The notes beneath the pieces were generated by a model, which saw only the letters and a list, made by a program, of their open reading frames with translations, was not told where the DNA came from and did not search any database. The translations under genes were made by a program, and so were the position numbers. A stretch of DNA of 64,000 nt from G963704535 sp963704535 (GTDB lineage Bacteria > Chloroflexota > Chloroflexia > Chloroflexales > Roseiflexaceae), in the NCBI GenBank assembly GCA_963704535.1, contig OY969916.1, positions 2,790,001-2,854,000 on the forward strand. Reading direction: 5' to 3'. Shown here piece after piece: positions 52,290 through 60,711 of the stretch; within the stretch, counting starts at the first letter, position 1, and each line of letters begins with the position of its first letter.

Positions 52290-54806
52290 TCAGGGCAACT
52301 CGTTGTCATTCGTGGAGTGCTCTGTGCCGTCCCCAACTGCACGCTGGCTGGTAGGCATGCGTAGCGCCGCTGGCAGATCCTCTCCCGCTTCCAGCCGCTC
52401 CAACAGCGCCGCGTGTTCTGCCGCTTCGGCGTGCCCAATTTCCTGTTCATAGGCAACGGCGGCACGTAACAGCGGCAACGCCTCCTCCTGCTCCCCTTGC
52501 TGGGCCAGCGCCAGCCCGAACAGCCAATTGCATTGCGCTTCCCCCCAGCGATCACCCGTCTCTTGGAACAGTGCGCCTGCCTGCCTATAGGTGTTGCTTG
52601 CTTGCGCCATGTCCCCTTGAAGCGCCTCGGTGCGGGCAAGATTGCCCAGGACATAGGCTTCCAGCCGCCTATTCTCGATCGCGCACACGATACTACGGGC
52701 TGCCTCGTAGAACTCGATCGCACGACCCGTGTCGCCCAGTTCCGTGTAGGTCTTGCCCAGGTTGCAGAGAATACAGCCTTCGGAGTAGCGATCACCAAAT
52801 TCGCGGGTGATCGCGAGAGCCTGCTTGTTATAGCTGATAGCTTTGGGAACTTCGCCCAGTTCGCAGTAGGAGGTGGCCAGGTTGGCCAAAGCAAGGCTTT
52901 CCTGATGGCGGTTGCCAAGCTCACAGGCGATGGCAAGATGCTGCTCATAATAGCTGATGCCCTTGGACAGCTCGCCCAGGCCGTAATGAGCGTGGCCCAG
53001 GTGGGCGAGGATGTGGCCTTCGCCTTGGCGGTTGCCTGCCTTGCAATGGATGGCGAGGGCCTGCTCGAAGTACGTGATGGCCTTATGAATCTGGCCCAGT
53101 TCAAAGTAGGCCATGCCCAGGTAGCCCAGGGCGCGTGCTTCTTCACGAAGGTCGCCCAGGCGTCGGGCCGCCATTCGTACACGTTCCCATTTTGGGAGGC
53201 TCTCGCGCTGCGGATCAGAGCGCAGGTACCCGATCTGGCGTGACGCCCGAGCAATGTCGAGGAGCAACTGGTCGCCCGCTGGCGTCTCGGCTTGAAGCTG
53301 CGCCCAGCGGAAGGCAGCATCGAAGTGGGCGCGTTCGGCATCGAACTGTGAGAGCGCGAGCAGGGCCGGCTCGCTACCGGCCAGGTATTGGTGCTCAAGT
53401 TGCTCTGCGAGCGCAACCATGGCCCGTGCGTAGCGCCACATCGTCGCCTCTCGCTCGCCATCACGCTCCAACGCGTTACGTGCCAGATCGCGCACCAAGT
53501 CATGCAGCCGCCAGCGCCCCTGCTCACCATTGTAGAGCACCAGGTTGCGCCGTAGCAGGCGATGCAGGACCTCCACAACATTCACGCCCTCTGCTGCCAC
53601 AACGACCGAGAGCACCAAGGGGGTGGCGAAATCTGCGGCAAACACGCCCAACTGGCGGAACACTGCTTGTGTGGCCGCGTCGAGTTGCGTATAGCTCAAC
53701 ATCAGCGAGGCTTCCACGTCCAGATGCGGATCGTCGGGGTCACGCAGGTAGCTCAGGCGCTGCCGCGTATCGTGCAGGAGTGCGAGGTAGTCGGCCACAT
53801 CCAGTGCTGGGATCGTACGCAGGATGCCGCCACTGACCCGCAGCGCGAGCGGTAAAGAACCACAGGCTCGCGCGAGTGCCTGTGCCTGATCTGCCGTCAA
53901 CCGGGGACAAACATGCCGCAGCAGCGCAATCGCCTCGGCCTCCGCGAGTTGTTCCAGATCGATCATCGTCATGCCTGGCAGGAGGAAGCGAGTCCGGCTG
54001 GTGAGCAGCAGTGCGCTGCCGACGGGCGGGATAAGCGCCTGCACCTGCACGACACCTGCCGCATCATCCGCCAGAATCAGTACCCGCTGGTTATGTAAGA
54101 GGGTGCGGTAGTGCTGCTCCAGCGCCGGCAGGTCGTCGGGCAGTCTGGCCTCGGGGATGAGGGTATGGATGACCGCTTGTAGGGTCTGTTGCGGGGTAAG
54201 CGGGGTGGCGCTACTGCCGCGCAGGTTGAGCATAAGCTGGGCATCGGGAAAGGTGTCGCGCAACTGGTGTGCGATGGCATAGGCCAGTTCAGTCTTGCCG
54301 ATCCCACCCATCCCCTGCACCCCGCTGATGATCGCGCCGCGCTCCGCAGCCAGGGCACGACGCAGCGCACTCACCAACTGGTCGATCTCCTGCGCCCGCC
54401 CGACGAAGTCGGCGACCGGCGCGCGCAGTTGGTGGCAGGGAGCGTGGGGTGGTGCAGCGGCCGAGGTGGCAGCGCGGGCCGGATCGGATGCTGGGGTCAG
54501 CGGCCAGGTGGCAAGCAGCGCGGCGAGGGCACGGTCGTCGGTCTGCTTCGCCTGGGTGTCTAGCGTTGCGAGCGGGGGGTGCCCAGCGGCGCGGAGCAAG
54601 GCGGTGGTGTCCGCCGCGTCAAGTCCCAGCGCATGTGCGAGTGTGAGCACATCGGCGACGAAACGCGGACGCCGCACGATGCCACTCGTCCACTTCTCAA
54701 TCGTACTGATCGAGATGCTGGTGAGTTGGGCCAGGTCGCTATTGCTGCGCCGCGCCCGCGCCATAAACCCCCGCAGGGTGGTGGTGAAATCGCTCCTGTC
54801 CTCCAT
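52290..54806 (-). CDS. XRE-HTH, NB-ARC and TPR regulator/STAND protein
   Basis: The 838-residue product starts MEDRSDFTTTLRGFMARA with GAGGAG just upstream. An XRE-type helix-turn-helix (SDLAQLTSISISTIEKWTSG) is followed by an NB-ARC ATPase with GMGGIGKTEL (~170), VLILADDA and SLPLALRVSGG (GLPL-type). A winged-helix region comes next, then at least six TPR units (ALGYLGMAYFELGQIHKAIT and similar). This is the layout of AfsR-like regulators and of plant-like NLR proteins in bacteria. It could be a transcription factor or a defence sensor. A TATGCTATACT -10 lies at 55059-55049. Confidence 0.85.
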   Translation of the reverse strand: MEDRSDFTTTLRGFMARARRSNSDLAQLTSISISTIEKWTSGIVRRPRFVADVLTLAHALGLDAADTTALLRAAGHPPLATLDTQAKQTDDRALAALLATWPLTPASDPARAATSAAAPPHAPCHQLRAPVADFVGRAQEIDQLVSALRRALAAERGAIISGVQGMGGIGKTELAYAIAHQLRDTFPDAQLMLNLRGSSATPLTPQQTLQAVIHTLIPEARLPDDLPALEQHYRTLLHNQRVLILADDAAGVVQVQALIPPVGSALLLTSRTRFLLPGMTMIDLEQLAEAEAIALLRHVCPRLTADQAQALARACGSLPLALRVSGGILRTIPALDVADYLALLHDTRQRLSYLRDPDDPHLDVEASLMLSYTQLDAATQAVFRQLGVFAADFATPLVLSVVVAAEGVNVVEVLHRLLRRNLVLYNGEQGRWRLHDLVRDLARNALERDGEREATMWRYARAMVALAEQLEHQYLAGSEPALLALSQFDAERAHFDAAFRWAQLQAETPAGDQLLLDIARASRQIGYLRSDPQRESLPKWERVRMAARRLGDLREEARALGYLGMAYFELGQIHKAITYFEQALAIHCKAGNRQGEGHILAHLGHAHYGLGELSKGISYYEQHLAIACELGNRHQESLALANLATSYCELGEVPKAISYNKQALAITREFGDRYSEGCILCNLGKTYTELGDTGRAIEFYEAARSIVCAIENRRLEAYVLGNLARTEALQGDMAQASNTYRQAGALFQETGDRWGEAQCNWLFGLALAQQGEQEEALPLLRAAVAYEQEIGHAEAAEHAALLERLEAGEDLPAALRMPTSQRAVGDGTEHSTNDNELP

Positions 54807-55181
54807 AAACTCCTCACTGTTGGTGTGGTATCGGGACACACGGCAGAGGAATGGAGGAGAAATGGTGGAGAACTCTGCTTGATGAAACGTAGCTGTCCGG
54901 CTATGCTACGGATAGCTACTCGGACCCAGACAAGCCACCTTTATAGCGGAGAGACAGGTAGTGTGAGCATCTCGCGGCCTGCTGGCCCTCCCACGGCGCC
55001 AGCGGTGCAGTCCAGGGCATGCTGCCCTTGCAGACCTGGCACGTGCCTAGTATAGCATAGATCGGTCCTACCTCCGCAAGCGGCGAGTGGAACTCAAAAA
55101 ACAGTTTGCCAAGGGGTGTGATTTTCGCATCTAATACCATGCATCGTGCTTTGTTAGCCAAGAGTAAAGGAGGGATCAGGT

Positions 55182-55589
55182 ATGCGATCACGGCTATTCT
55201 CCATTCCCGGTCTGTTGGTGCTTATCGTCGTGGGTGTGTTCGCGCTTCAGCCGTTTGCGCCGCCTAGAACGGCACAGGCGACCTCGCCGCTCGCGATTGA
55301 TCACCTTTGGTGCGAACAAGTTGACCCCTACCCAAACGGCAACCTCAGAACGATGTGCTATGCGTTTACATCAGGTGGAACTGGAAGCCACACACATACC
55401 TGGTCTCTGACACAAGGGGGGTGGCCTATTGCCACGTTTGACGGACCGTACTTCAGCCAGATCGAGCGGCCATGTTCAGCATATAACTATGTGACATTCT
55501 GGTTCAATGTGACGGACGGCAGTGGCGCGCAGATTACACGATCGACATCCGTTCTCTGTAACCACAATCCAATAGATCCATTGGACTGA
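55182..55589 (+). CDS. Secreted protein, 135 residues
   Basis: AAAGGAGGGATC precedes MRSRLFSIPGLLVLIVVGVF. The signal peptide ends near ARTAQA-type sequence at ~35. The mature part has four Cys (LWCEQ, RTMCYAF, RPCSAY, VLCNHN) that could form two disulfides, and many Thr/Ser and aromatic residues, like a small beta-sandwich. It is exported, with function unknown. A hairpin terminator follows. Confidence 0.65.
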   Translation: MRSRLFSIPGLLVLIVVGVFALQPFAPPRTAQATSPLAIDHLWCEQVDPYPNGNLRTMCYAFTSGGTGSHTHTWSLTQGGWPIATFDGPYFSQIERPCSAYNYVTFWFNVTDGSGAQITRSTSVLCNHNPIDPLD

Positions 55590-55599
55590 CACCGTTTTG

Positions 55600-55740
55600 C
55601 ACCATGAGCGCACGATAGCGCTCAGATGGGCTCCACTAGCTTCACTATCTTGCCTCCATGCCGGAGCATCCCGCACGGATGAATAGATGCAGAAACCCGC
55701 CCAAGGGCGGGTTTTCTGTTGCGTAGAGTATAGCTGTAGG
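55600..55740 (-). promoter_or_regulatory. Shared promoter-leader element, copy L4 (orphan)
   Basis: GCTATACTC (TATACT at 55732-55727) is followed by GCAACAGAAAACCCGCCC, a short loop, GGGCGGGTTTCTGCAT and later GGAGGCAAG. No clear minus-strand gene follows at the usual 140 bases. On the plus strand the same hairpin plus TTTTCTG (55689-55718) is a good terminator for the secreted-protein gene. Confidence 0.5.
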
Positions 55741-55813
55741 TTGGAAGCGACCCGGCGCATATAGCAACCGGGGCGCTCTTTCACTATCGGACTATCGGAT
55801 GCGGCAGCACAGC

Positions 55814-56197
55814 CTAGTTCGTGGTGAGTGACATGCTGATCCGCGTATTGGTCGTTGTGCTGGGGTTGGTGGCGCAGAGCTTAAACTTGCCAGGGAAGGT
55901 CGCGCCCTGCGGGAAGGTGTTGGTGAATGTCGCGTTGAAGCCGGACGAGTTGAACGCGATATAGACCGGATTGGTCGCGTTGACCACCCCATTGTAGACC
56001 GTGAAGTGTGCCCCGCCGCCGTTGGCGATGCCCTGCGCATTGGCGTAGGTAATGGCAGTTTGCGGGGTGAGACAGACGGTCGCACCGGGAGCCAGGCGCA
56101 GATCCGTGACGCTGACTGAGCCAGCGAAGGCCGGGACGACATTCATCAGACCGATCAGCAGTGCGCCAGTGAGCGCGACCAGTTTGCCACGAAGCAT
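55814..56197 (-). CDS. Secreted protein, 127 residues
   Basis: The start MLRGKLVALTGALLIGLMNV is preferred over an ATG ten codons upstream because GAAAGGAACACT lies in front. A signal peptide ends near PAFAGS. The mature protein is beta-rich and Thr/Asn-rich (FTVYNGVVNATNPVYIAFNS) with two Cys. It is probably an extracellular beta-sandwich protein, family unknown. Confidence 0.6.
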   Translation of the reverse strand: MLRGKLVALTGALLIGLMNVVPAFAGSVSVTDLRLAPGATVCLTPQTAITYANAQGIANGGGAHFTVYNGVVNATNPVYIAFNSSGFNATFTNTFPQGATFPGKFKLCATNPSTTTNTRISMSLTTN

Positions 56198-56428
56198 TGT
56201 GAGTGTTCCTTTCGTGTGTTGCGACACTCGTTGTGTCGCGACTTCTTATGGAGCTAGTTTAGCAAGGCACCCTTGCTGCCCTCGCATGGCATTCAGACTG
56301 TGCTCATACGAAGCTCGTATTTCACAATCACCTCCAATACCTGAAGATTATGACCTGGCTTCATCAACGCCAGCAGGTGTATCCTGTGGCCCCCGTGATC
56401 GGGCGTGCCCTCGACTGTGGTGAGAGCT

Positions 56429-56731
56429 ATGAACCACAAACCGCGACGTTCTATCCCGATCGTCCTGGTGGTGCTGATCGCTGTCTGTGCCGTTCTCTGC
56501 GCCGTTCTGGTGCTGCCCACCCAGCCTGAATGGCTCCGCTCGCCAGGTGGCGAGGTGGCCCGTCGTGCAATCTACCCCGTGCCAGCGACACCAACGTTCC
56601 CGCCACTAATGCCAATGACACCACCACAGTTTTATCCAGCACCGACAGACCCTTTCCTCCCTACTCCATCCTCCGATACATACACGCCACCAGACCCTGC
56701 TGACAGTGGGAAAGGACCCAATCTATCCTGA
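56429..56731 (+). CDS. Membrane-anchored proline-rich protein, 100 residues
   Basis: MNHKPRRSIPIVLVVLIAVC gives a basic N-terminus and a single membrane helix. The outer part is Pro/Thr-rich (TPTFPPLMPMTPPQF), a likely extracellular spacer. It is the first gene of a plus operon whose next members are a lamin-tail-domain protein and an Hcp-like protein. Its stop lies one base before the next start. Confidence 0.55.
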   Translation: MNHKPRRSIPIVLVVLIAVCAVLCAVLVLPTQPEWLRSPGGEVARRAIYPVPATPTFPPLMPMTPPQFYPAPTDPFLPTPSSDTYTPPDPADSGKGPNLS

Positions 56732-56732
56732 A

Positions 56733-57110
56733 ATGGCGATGGTGAACTGTAGCGCCCTGGTCGCCGTGACCAGGGCGCTGTTATCACTGTACGAGGTCCC
56801 AGGGAACGAATCCTTTAACAACTGCGAGGCCGATCCGAACGGCCCTGTTGCACCGCACTACCCGGTCAAAATCGTGACGGCCGATAAGCGCGGCGAGACG
56901 GTCACGTTGCAGAACGTCAGCCCAGATGAGATCGATTTGACCGGCTGGTGGATGTGCAGTATCCTGGGCAACCAGCAATACGAAATCATGGGGACGATTG
57001 CACCTGGGGAGATTCGTATCTTCTTCAACGCTCGTGCCCCGATCTGGAATAATAAGGAACCCACCGATGGAATACATGCTGCTAAGGATACAGGACAAGG
57101 TCAAAGTTGA
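56733..57110 (+). CDS. Lamin-tail-domain-like protein
   Basis: About 125 residues. The core VKIVTADKRGETVTLQNVSP, DEIDLTGWWMCSILGNQQYE and GTIAPGEIRIFFNARAP match the lamin-tail domain (LTD) pattern, an immunoglobulin-like fold of secreted bacterial proteins. No signal peptide is evident, so either the start is wrong (another ATG lies at 56706) or the N-terminus is lost. The 3' end overlaps the Hcp-like gene by 44 bases. Confidence 0.6.
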   Translation: MAMVNCSALVAVTRALLSLYEVPGNESFNNCEADPNGPVAPHYPVKIVTADKRGETVTLQNVSPDEIDLTGWWMCSILGNQQYEIMGTIAPGEIRIFFNARAPIWNNKEPTDGIHAAKDTGQGQS

Positions 57111-57573
57111 CGGCGAAAGCCAGGTCAAGGGCTTCGAGGACTGCACCGAGCTGATGTCGTACAGTCACGGCGTCGCGAACTTCATCCAGGCCACCACCAG
57201 CAACACCGGGCGCACGACGGGGCGGCCAAGTGTGCAGGAGTTGACCGTCATCAAGAGCCTCGACTCGTCCTCGCCCCATTTGAATTTCTACTGCTGCAAC
57301 GCCACCAACCTGGGTAAGACGCAGCTCTACGTGGTGCGCCAGGACGCCACTGCGGACGGCAAGAGCGCCGACGCGATCGCCTACATGGTCTACGAGATGG
57401 AGGACACCATGATCTCGTCGGTCTCGGTCGGCGGCGACGGCTCGATCCCGGTGGAGACGGTCTCGCTGAACTTCAGCAAGATCACTTGGACCTACAACGT
57501 CCAGAAGAAGGAGACTGGCGCGCAGGGGAGCGTGCCGAGATCGTGGAATCTGACCACTAATACTGGCCAGTAG
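57067..57573 (+). CDS. Hcp-like (type VI tube) protein
   Basis: The 168-residue protein starts MEYMLLRIQDKVKVDGESQV. It follows the Hcp pattern: an opening strand with a DGES-type turn, QELTVIKSLDSSSPHLNFYC, QLYVVRQDATADG, YEMEDTMISSVSVGGDG and ETVSLNFSKITWTYN. Hcp forms hexameric rings in type VI secretion, but Chloroflexota generally have no classical type VI system. Here it lies among secreted or anchored proteins, with no sheath or baseplate gene in sight. It may be an independent tube-like or binding protein. The fold call is fairly sure and the role is open. Confidence 0.75.
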   Translation: MEYMLLRIQDKVKVDGESQVKGFEDCTELMSYSHGVANFIQATTSNTGRTTGRPSVQELTVIKSLDSSSPHLNFYCCNATNLGKTQLYVVRQDATADGKSADAIAYMVYEMEDTMISSVSVGGDGSIPVETVSLNFSKITWTYNVQKKETGAQGSVPRSWNLTTNTGQ

Positions 57574-57591
57574 GATCATTGGAGAATAGGC

Positions 57592-57984
57592 ATGCGCGTT
57601 CGCTTTGCCGCTATCGCTATCATCGCCGTCCTGCTGCTCTCTGGCCTTTCCCTCGTCTTTGCCCAGTCTGCTCCAGACTGCACGACCAAAGATTGTGTCT
57701 ATCTCCCCATCATTGAGCATAACATCGTGCCGACCAGCACGGCGACCTTTACCACCATCCCCATAGACACGCCAACGTCCTCGCCAACGACAGAGCTATC
57801 GCCGACTCTCACGCCGACCCGCGACCCGAGTCAGTGCGCGGCCGAGTACCCGACCGTTTGCATCCCGCCGCCACCCCCAGATTTGGATTGCTCGGATATT
57901 CCCTACCGCAATTTCGTGGCCCTGCCCCCTGACCGGCACAACTTCGACTCCGACGACGATCATGTCGGTTGCGAGCAAAACTGA
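57592..57984 (+). CDS. Secreted protein with excalibur-like C-terminus
   Basis: A 130-residue protein: signal peptide (MRVRFAAIAIIAVLLLSGLS), then CTTKDCVYLPIIEHN (the surface motif also seen in the beta-helix protein at 3953). A Thr/Pro spacer follows, then a Cys-rich end DLDCSDIPYRNFVALP with FDSDDDHVGCE. The last part is an excalibur-type calcium-binding motif. It is probably attached to or released at the cell surface. Confidence 0.7.
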   Translation: MRVRFAAIAIIAVLLLSGLSLVFAQSAPDCTTKDCVYLPIIEHNIVPTSTATFTTIPIDTPTSSPTTELSPTLTPTRDPSQCAAEYPTVCIPPPPPDLDCSDIPYRNFVALPPDRHNFDSDDDHVGCEQN

Positions 57985-58106
57985 ATCTTCTCGTAACGCA
58001 AGTGCTGGTGATCGTGCCAGCAGTCACAGGGGTACGGCAAGGGCTCAACATCTTCTCGTTCTGGGCGCGAGCTGTCGATGAATTCTGTGTAATAAGGAGG
58101 CATGCA

Positions 58107-58997
58107 GTGAAGAATCGAGGAGAACGCCCCATCCCCCCACCACCATCGACCATGTTCGAGCGATTTTTTACCTGGCTCGGCGGGCTACTATCGGTTGCGT
58201 CAACCATTATCTTTTCGCCACGGTTTCTGATGCGCCTGGTCAGTGCGATTGGATTTACGTTGGCCGTCACCATCATCCTCAATGTCATTTATACCTACAA
58301 TGGTACTGTTGTCGATAACTTTGCATTCACAGTTTCTCTGACCATCCTGCTCTTGGTGAGTTTGGTAGTGAGTTTGGGTTTTCTGGTCCGAATAATCAGC
58401 CGCAAGAACACTCCCCCCAAGCAAGACCAATTTCACGCCTCGGTTGGAACCGAGGTCAGCAGTAGGACTGAAACCATCCGTGATATGCTCCGCAGTCCTG
58501 TTTCTACGATTATCCTCAGCTTAATTACTTTTTTTAATGCTAAGTTTGGGAAAGAGTTAACCTATCGGCCAGCCACGGCTATGCGGCGAGAAGCTTATCG
58601 ACTGACCTTACCTGCGAAGGCTCGTAAGGCCCAGACGGTTATTGGACTTGTGGTACTTAGAAATGCACAAAATGTACTGAGCACCTATGGGCTATTGTTC
58701 GCAGCACTGCTGTTGTATCTCATCTTCAGCCCTGAGATCAATTTGATTGTGGTCGGTATCCTACTAGTCTTCCTGCTGGCGCTCTTTATCAATCAAAAAG
58801 CACTGGAGTATCGTGTCAAGTATGGATTCTACGGCACGAATACACAGGAGGCGCGCGAGATTTTGACGTTCATCCTGCATCATTCCGATCGCTCTGATTT
58901 GACGGGTGGCGGTGGTGATTTTCGGAAGTTGTTCCCCGAACCAGAGCCCCTCCCTGAGCAAGACTTGGGGGCTGAGGGCGCGCGGGGTGCATTGTAA
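58107..58997 (+). CDS. Multi-pass membrane protein, 296 residues
   Basis: A GTG start (VKNRGERPIPPPPSTMF) lies six bases after AAGGAGG; a longer open frame begins upstream but lacks such a site. Four membrane helices are at ~35-60, 70-95, 195-215 and 220-240 (e.g. LVSAIGFTLAVTIILNVIYT, VVGILLVFLLALFI). Between them is a soluble basic domain (TRPATAMRREAYRLTLP-like). Its stop overlaps the next start (TAATG). Together with the next two genes it may be an EAD7-linked effector. No family is recognised. Confidence 0.65.
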   Translation: MKNRGERPIPPPPSTMFERFFTWLGGLLSVASTIIFSPRFLMRLVSAIGFTLAVTIILNVIYTYNGTVVDNFAFTVSLTILLLVSLVVSLGFLVRIISRKNTPPKQDQFHASVGTEVSSRTETIRDMLRSPVSTIILSLITFFNAKFGKELTYRPATAMRREAYRLTLPAKARKAQTVIGLVVLRNAQNVLSTYGLLFAALLLYLIFSPEINLIVVGILLVFLLALFINQKALEYRVKYGFYGTNTQEAREILTFILHHSDRSDLTGGGGDFRKLFPEPEPLPEQDLGAEGARGAL

Positions 58998-59311
58998 TGA
59001 GTCAGCTTCGCACAGCAGATCTTATGTCAGGCCGCGTTCGTGGCATTACAGAGATCATCTTTCTCGGTAACAAAGTCGCGACGGCCCAAGGCGCATGCCT
59101 TGGCGTCTTTATCTATCTGATTCTCGTGGCGTTTCGACAGAGTCTTCTGGGGGTGCTCGACTTGTCGGTTCTATCATTAGCCTGTCCTTTTGGGGGTATC
59201 CTGCTCGCAAATGGTGTCGCCTATCTGCGACGACCGAAACTGAGCCCGTCTATTGCGGAGGTGCTGGCCTTCATCCAGGAAGCTGAACGTAGTGGGACGC
59301 AGAACTCCTGA
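58997..59311 (+). CDS. Small membrane protein, 104 residues
   Basis: MSQLRTADLMSGRVRGITEI is followed by two hydrophobic helices (GACLGVFIYLILVAFRQSLL, LSLACPFGGILLANGVAYL) and a cytoplasmic tail. Translationally coupled to the gene before it. It is likely a partner subunit of that membrane protein. Confidence 0.6.
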   Translation: MSQLRTADLMSGRVRGITEIIFLGNKVATAQGACLGVFIYLILVAFRQSLLGVLDLSVLSLACPFGGILLANGVAYLRRPKLSPSIAEVLAFIQEAERSGTQNS

Positions 59312-59324
59312 GCGTATTCAGTTG

Positions 59325-59675
59325 ATGTATCACAATCTCTACCACCATGTGCTCGATCAGGTTCGGCTCGACTCTCAAACCCAGCAGATGATGCGCAGTA
59401 TTGACGATCAGCAGCAAGAGCAGGCTGAACGGACTCAAATGTACCAGGTGCTGATGCAGCGTTTTGATGACAGCGAACTTCAAACCTTATGCTTTAATCT
59501 TGGTATTGATTACGATGTGTTGCGCGGAAGCAGCAAAGCCGATAAGGCACGCGATCTGATCGTCTATTTGTATCGTCGCGAACGCATAGCTGAACTTGTC
59601 CCCGCTATCCTGAAGATGCGCGATGACATCACCGCCGATGATTTTGTCGTTTGTACAGAGGAACCATTGCGCTAG
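59325..59675 (+). CDS. EAD7-like adaptor protein
   Basis: The 116-residue protein starts MYHNLYHHVLDQVRLDSQ. An N-terminal helix/coiled coil rich in Gln leads to a domain with LMQRFDDSELQTLCFNLGID, YDVLRGSSKADKARDLIVYL and RERIAELVPAILKMR. This is the pattern of effector-associated domain 7 (EAD7), a death-fold-like module that recruits effectors to bacterial STAND immune sensors. Here it stands alone beside two membrane proteins, and the STAND partner may be elsewhere. The EAD7 call comes from sequence pattern memory and should be checked. Confidence 0.6.
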   Translation: MYHNLYHHVLDQVRLDSQTQQMMRSIDDQQQEQAERTQMYQVLMQRFDDSELQTLCFNLGIDYDVLRGSSKADKARDLIVYLYRRERIAELVPAILKMRDDITADDFVVCTEEPLR

Positions 59676-59875
59676 CAGCAGCAGGCGACGCGATAATCCT
59701 GCCTCTATAGCCTTTATGAGAAACCCCCCAGGCTCTCACGTACACCTGCGACAGCGTTTGCCGCCGAGGTCCTGGGGTTTCCAAGTCCGGCGTAGCACAG
59801 ATGCTTCCCAAGTAGAGGCTCTGCTATCACGGCTGGGGTCTCCCGCTGTACACCATCGCCAGCACTTAGGATCGA

Positions 59876-60330
59876 TTGGCGCACAGGTTCGCCAGAAGCC
59901 GGTGTCTCCCACGCCGAACGCGCTTCTGGCCCTGACGATCCACGAACACCAGCAGCGGTTCGGTGTCCTGGTCAGGGTGCTCGACGAGCAGGCGCTCGTA
60001 GTAGTCAACCGCCCAGCTATCACAGGCTCGGCATGATCGTCGTCGAGCACGGCCAGCTCGCGCGGGTCGAGGCGCTCAATAACCACGGCAACATCAGCGG
60101 GGATCATCGACGTTACCGGCCCTCCCTGGCGCGTACTGCCTGCTCCTCTCCACCGGCCGCTCGACGACCACGCACGGCACCCCGCGCTCGTGCGGCGCCA
60201 GTGGCGGTGGGTAAGCCCTGGATACTTGGCCCTAAGCGCAGCCTCAATCAGCCAGCCAAACAACAAACCTGTCTCGGTGCCACGCTGGTAATATTCGTCA
60301 CCTACGATTGCCCTACGTAGACAGTCGCTC
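59876..60330 (-). pseudogene. Degraded minus-strand gene(s)
   Basis: Sense-like segments alternate between frames: RAIVGDEYYQRGTETGLLFG, LAPHERGVPCVVVERP, MIPADVAVVIERLDPREL and YYERLLVEHPDQDTEPLLV, ending LLANLCANRS. At least two frameshifts are needed, or two overlapping genes with one shift. The protein(s) are unknown; the setting is phage- or plasmid-like. Confidence 0.4.
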
Positions 60331-60345
60331 AGTGGAGGCTCCAGA

Positions 60346-60711
60346 TTGACCAATCTCACCAGCAGACGGGATAGCCTCATCCTTCGCGCGAGCCTGCTCT
60401 TTCTGCTTGCCGCCATCGCAATCACTCTGGGCCGGGGCTGGCTGCATCGCGTGACCGCGCCGGCGCCACGCCCGCACGCGCTCTTCCGCGTGGTGCTGCC
60501 TGGCCTTGATGCGGGAGCGGATGCCTGGCCCGCACGCCCTGGGCAGGCCGGCTTTGTCGAACTCTGGATCGCGCGGCATGACGCCGACGACATCGAGATC
60601 CTCTTCCAGATGATTGGTAGCCCGGCGCTTCCACGGCCGTATGATCGATCACAGATCATCCTGGCTGGACAGCGCCATGTGGCGACGAACGATCGGGAGA
60701 CGTGCGGATGA
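60346..60711 (+). CDS. Membrane-anchored hypothetical protein, 121 residues
   Basis: A TTG start (LTNLTSRRDSLILR) follows GGAGG at seven bases. One membrane helix (ASLLFLLAAIAITLGRGWL) is followed by an extracytoplasmic domain with VVLPGLDAGADAWPAR and FVELWIARHDADD. The stop overlaps the next gene by four bases (ATGA). Function unknown. Confidence 0.55.
   Translation: MTNLTSRRDSLILRASLLFLLAAIAITLGRGWLHRVTAPAPRPHALFRVVLPGLDAGADAWPARPGQAGFVELWIARHDADDIEILFQMIGSPALPRPYDRSQIILAGQRHVATNDRETCG

Noticed and set aside
34650..55740. Integron attC sites for the recurring hairpins
   Set aside because: The R-box pairs expected of attC (RYYYAAC with GTTRRRY) are not matched, and each hairpin sits in a promoter leader or terminator position rather than behind a cassette.
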